The notes under the pieces were generated by a model that worked only from the letters and a program-made list of their open reading frames with translations, did no database searches and was not told the origin of the DNA. A stretch of 57,355 nucleotides of DNA from NCBI GenBank assembly GCA_034665545.1, contig JAXDFO010000338.1:1-57355 (forward strand), in the 5' to 3' direction. Numbering within the stretch: position 1 is the first letter of the stretch; each line of letters starts with the position of its first letter. This document shows positions 55,022 through 57,355 of the stretch, piece by piece. Position numbers and translations under genes: made by a program. This DNA comes from DASYML01 sp034665545 (lineage in GTDB: Bacteria; Acidobacteriota; Blastocatellia; Pyrinomonadales; Pyrinomonadaceae).

Positions 55022-56464
55022 TCAATGATTCCGGGTTTCGGTGATGATGCTCTCTGCCGCCATCCTTTGCGCGCGGAGTTGTTGACTGTAACGCGCCGCT
55101 TCCTCGCGCGTGCCGAAGCGTCCCGTCTGGACCCTGTACCATGTCCCGCGCCCCGGAAGCTGTGCCTCTACCACACGCGCATCGAATCCGGCGGCCTTTA
55201 AACTGACGGCGCGCTCCTGTGCCTGCGTGCCGTCGCTGTACGAGCCGACCTGCACGGTGTAATTTCCGTCAGCCGGATTGTCAGACTGCGCCGTAGAAGA
55301 TTCCGTCGCGGCCTTCGTCGCCGGAGCAGGCTTCGTTGCCGGAGCGGGATTCATTGTCGTGTCGGTGTTAGCTGCTGGCGAGTTGTTGGAGACCTCTTGC
55401 GCGGGCGTGTAGGTTGGCGCGGCTTTGGTGGAAGGCGGGGCGTTGTTAGTTGAAGGCGCGACGCTCGCACTCGTCGCAAGGTTCTGGTCTGTCTGGTGTG
55501 CCGCCTGGTTGGAGGCTATGTTGGTTAATGACTGTTCGAGGGTCAGGTTGTTGGCCTGCGCGTTCGGCTTGGTGGCCCAGTTGAAGACGAAGATGAGCGA
55601 GATGAAAAGCAGCCCGCTTCCGAGCAGCCAGACGGGCGAGACTCGCATCAACCTCACGCCCAGACTGTACTTGTCATGATACGGCGAAACATCCTTGCTC
55701 GTGTGAATAAAACCGACCGGCTGCTCATCCATCGAGACCGCGCTCGCCGCCGCTTGCGGCGTGACATCAAGCAGCGAGTCTTGATGGTCAGCTTCCTTTT
55801 CGGAAGCAGGCAAGACCAACGCCTCGAAAGTTGAAGATGAATCCAGAGACGGGGATGAGATGATAGCTAAACTCTCATCAACATCTTCTTCAACACTGTC
55901 TTCTTCAACACGCGGCGCGGCGTCTAACGAAGGCAACGCTTGATGCTCCTCGGAAAGCCAGGCTGACGCAACCTCATCCTCAGAGGCCGACGCGGTCTCT
56001 TCGTCAGGCCATGCCGTCTCCTCATAAGGCCACGGCGTCGCCTCCATCGAGAGAGGCTCTACCGCCTCCGCCAGCGATAAGGCTTCATCCTCCGCCTGCT
56101 CCGCTTGAACGGGCGCGATGATAGTCTCCGCCCGGCTCGAATCATGCACGAAGGCGACTTCTCCCAGGAGATCTTCCAGCACAGGCTCCCCCTGCATCAA
56201 CGCCCCTTCCATCAAAACCGGGCCGGGGAGTTCCAAGGGTTCATCCGCCATCAATTCGAGCGAAGACGCATCCGAATTCCAGTCAACTGCCTCCCATGCC
56301 TGCGTGTGGTCGTTAGAGGAAGCGGGCAAAGTGTCCACCTCGCCATCCACCAGTGCCGCTTCGTAGCTCGTCGCGCAACGCACACATAGGACGCGCGGCT
56401 GTAGCATCAACGGCCCTGTGTCAACCATACCTTTCAAGTGGCACTTCGGACACGTAACTTTCAT
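55022..56464 (-). CDS. Zinc-ribbon / transmembrane / SPOR-domain protein
   Basis: 480 residues from ATG 56464, with GAGG eight bases upstream; the longer frame to 56506 lacks support. The N-terminus is a small zinc ribbon (MKVTCPKCHLKG, LCVRCATSYEA), of the type seen in MJ0042-like proteins. A long acidic, Ser-rich region follows (about 60-255), then one membrane helix (about 280-300; VWLLGSGLLFISLIFVFNW), an Ala/Pro/Thr linker and a C-terminal SPOR domain (about 400-480; NYTVQVGSYSDGTQAQERAV, WYRVQTGRFGTREEAARYS), which binds denuded peptidoglycan at division sites. First gene of the amidase/actin-like cluster; driven by its own promoter at 56708-56736. Confidence 0.85.
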   Translation of the reverse strand: MKVTCPKCHLKGMVDTGPLMLQPRVLCVRCATSYEAALVDGEVDTLPASSNDHTQAWEAVDWNSDASSLELMADEPLELPGPVLMEGALMQGEPVLEDLLGEVAFVHDSSRAETIIAPVQAEQAEDEALSLAEAVEPLSMEATPWPYEETAWPDEETASASEDEVASAWLSEEHQALPSLDAAPRVEEDSVEEDVDESLAIISSPSLDSSSTFEALVLPASEKEADHQDSLLDVTPQAAASAVSMDEQPVGFIHTSKDVSPYHDKYSLGVRLMRVSPVWLLGSGLLFISLIFVFNWATKPNAQANNLTLEQSLTNIASNQAAHQTDQNLATSASVAPSTNNAPPSTKAAPTYTPAQEVSNNSPAANTDTTMNPAPATKPAPATKAATESSTAQSDNPADGNYTVQVGSYSDGTQAQERAVSLKAAGFDARVVEAQLPGRGTWYRVQTGRFGTREEAARYSQQLRAQRMAAESIITETRNH

Positions 56465-56707
56465 TCTTCCAACCTCACTGACCGTCAAAGAAGGGTGATA
56501 GGCCAAACACGAGCGAGACCGTTTATCGGCTCAAGTTGTTAAACACAACGGCGGGTACACTGTCTGGCCCGGATGCCGTGGAGCGGTTAAAGTCTGGCGT
56601 CGGAGATTGTCCGAAGAAAACCTTTTTGCCGCAATTGATTGAAATAGTTGAAGATAGTGTCGGGAACAGCCTGTCATGAGCGGGCATTCCCGCCTAAAGA
56701 CGGAGAG

Positions 56708-56736
56708 AGTATAGTGGAAGGAAAGTGTTAAAGCAA
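56708..56736 (-). promoter_or_regulatory. Sigma-70 promoter of the SPOR/amidase/actin-like cluster
   Basis: TTGCTT (56736-56731) and TATACT (56713-56708) on the minus strand are 17 nt apart, with four and five matches to the consensus. The transcript would start near 56701 and have a leader of about 235 nt before ATG 56464. Confidence 0.6.
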
Positions 56737-56790
56737 GTAAAATTTTAGAAAAACTTTTTGTAGATGTTTTGCATATTTCTATAGTATGAT

Positions 56791-56919
56791 GCGAGCAGTG
56801 CCGGACCCCTCATGGCAAAGGAGTCCGGTCCTCGCAAGGCTTGCAACAAGCCACCAGACCATTGTGCCTGAGGCACTGACAGACGGAACTGTCAGTCCGG
56901 GCTGTCAGTTTGACTGTCA
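56791..56919 (+). ncRNA. Hairpin-rich leader or small RNA (unassigned)
   Basis: Consecutive perfect or near-perfect hairpins: GCGAG (56791-56795)/CTCGC (56831-56835) enclosing GGACCCCT/AGGAGTCC; GGCTTG-CAA-CAAGCC (56838-56852); GTGCC-TGA-GGCAC (56864-56876); ACTGACAG-ACGGAA-CTGTCAGT (56875-56896); and GTCA-GTT-TGAC (56904-56914). CTGTCAG occurs twice in direct orientation. I do not recognise a known riboswitch. It may be a structured 5' leader of the gene at 57144, a small RNA or a protein-binding region. Confidence 0.45.
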
Positions 56920-57143
56920 ATCTGGCAGAGGGCCTCACTCTCTTTGAACGACCGTGCTGCTCTTGATGCGTGTGAAGCCGTTGTGATTGCGACATTTCAC
57001 AGGAAAAACGCGCGGCTTCGCTGAAAACGCCGACGGCACGAGAGTTGCGCTTGGGAATCTTTCGCCGCTCCTGTGAACAGGCTGGCGATGGTTCATCAAC
57101 CCAGATTCAGTTCGTTCGTCTTGCGGTTCAGAAACCTCTGTTT

Positions 57144-57355
57144 ATGATAGCTCTAGGCATCCAACGATTAGCGAAACCGTTGATGTGGCTGGTCATTGGG
57201 CTGGCGACGGCGGTTGTCTGCTTCTCTTCCAGCCATCTCTCCATCGAACAGATTAGCGTTCCGTTTCTGCTGCTGGCGTTGATTACCATTAACATCGGCA
57301 CGCGCATCACTATCAAGATTCCGCACGTCAAGGGGCAGGTCTCGCTTTCGGATGC
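57144..57355 (+). CDS. Membrane protein, N-terminal fragment cut by the window end
   Basis: An open frame starts with ATG at 57144 and runs to the last base (70 codons, no stop). Two hydrophobic segments are visible: PLMWLVIGLATAVVCFSSS and VPFLLLALITINIG. They are followed by TRITIKIPHVKGQVSLSDA. This resembles the N-terminal membrane region of acidobacterial sensor proteins that often end in a GGDEF or histidine-kinase domain, but the output domain is outside the window, so no function is assigned. No strong SD precedes it; the start is uncertain. Confidence 0.55.
   Translation, partial: MIALGIQRLAKPLMWLVIGLATAVVCFSSSHLSIEQISVPFLLLALITINIGTRITIKIPHVKGQVSLSD

Larger units (their letters stand above)
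56465..57143. other. Divergent control region with a hairpin-dense stretch
   Basis: This 679-bp gap separates the SPOR gene (minus) from the membrane protein at 57144 (plus). It contains the minus-strand promoter at 56708-56736, an AT-rich core around 56740-56790 with weak plus-strand promoter matches (TATAGT 56780-56785 or TATGAT 56785-56790), and the hairpin array at 56791-56919. The last about 200 bp before 57144 show no gene and no clear signal. Confidence 0.55.

Noticed and set aside
56791..56919. Cyclic-di-GMP (GEMM) riboswitch
   Set aside because: GGCAAAGG is superficially similar, but the conserved three-way junction elements and tetraloop receptor cannot be found.

Overview
The window looks like a chromosomal segment of a GC-rich, Gram-negative-type soil or environmental bacterium. 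The best guess is Acidobacteriota, class Blastocatellia. This rests on gene content: a VPS10/BNR propeller protein, a glutamyl-endopeptidase-type S9 peptidase, a DUF4394/Calx-beta/DUF4214 protein, a DUF5939-type cyclase, many secreted TPR and hypothetical proteins, and a split sucC/sucD. It is inference; there is no rRNA or other decisive marker. No prophage, insertion sequence, CRISPR array or integrase was found.

Layout. 1-8.3 kb: rpsA, then two large exported proteins (a propeller with an embedded peptidoglycan-binding domain, and an OmpA-type protein with Ig-like domains). 8.3-11.4 kb: gdhA, a secreted hypothetical and larE. 11.7-15.7 kb: TPR and small secreted proteins, then a short accessory patch with a 59-residue Cys/His-rich protein. 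15.9-20.9 kb: an M28 peptidase, two zinc-ribbon membrane proteins and an FG-GAP propeller. 20.9-30.3 kb: a MacB/LolD-type transporter whose permease and ATPase genes are separated by a three-gene operon (SirB1-like, HAD, cNMP-binding DUF1003), then an S9 peptidase and an adenylate cyclase. 30.4-37.4 kb: nuoI, ndk, sucD, a beta-CASP nuclease, an M48 peptidase, a MauE-like protein and sucC. 37.5-43.8 kb: OsmC, an aspartic protease, an ECF sigma/anti-sigma operon and a Calx-beta protein. 44-50.7 kb: tRNA-Pro(GGG), a MerR regulator, an aminotransferase, thiL, cysS and a class III aminotransferase. 50.8-57.4 kb: a PrcB-like lipoprotein, an envelope cluster (actin-like ATPase, membrane-anchored amidase, zinc-ribbon/SPOR protein) and the start of a membrane protein cut by the window end.

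The most unusual content is between the genes. At least a dozen long imperfect palindromes lie mostly right behind stop codons. Their arms are built from tandem short words, usually heptamers, and differ completely between groups, yet many copies share one 17-bp core of the form ATGAARRRMAWGCTATT. Pieces of them have entered coding sequence in larE, the neighbouring gene, thiL and the ABC permease. Two further arrays are made of 21-bp (3 x 7) units, and both contain units in opposite orientations. A hairpin-dense leader of about 130 bp precedes the last gene. These repeats, the short Cys/His-rich gene and the actin/amidase/SPOR cluster are the best candidates for undescribed biology here. All functional calls come from reading the sequence and recalling families; no database search was possible.
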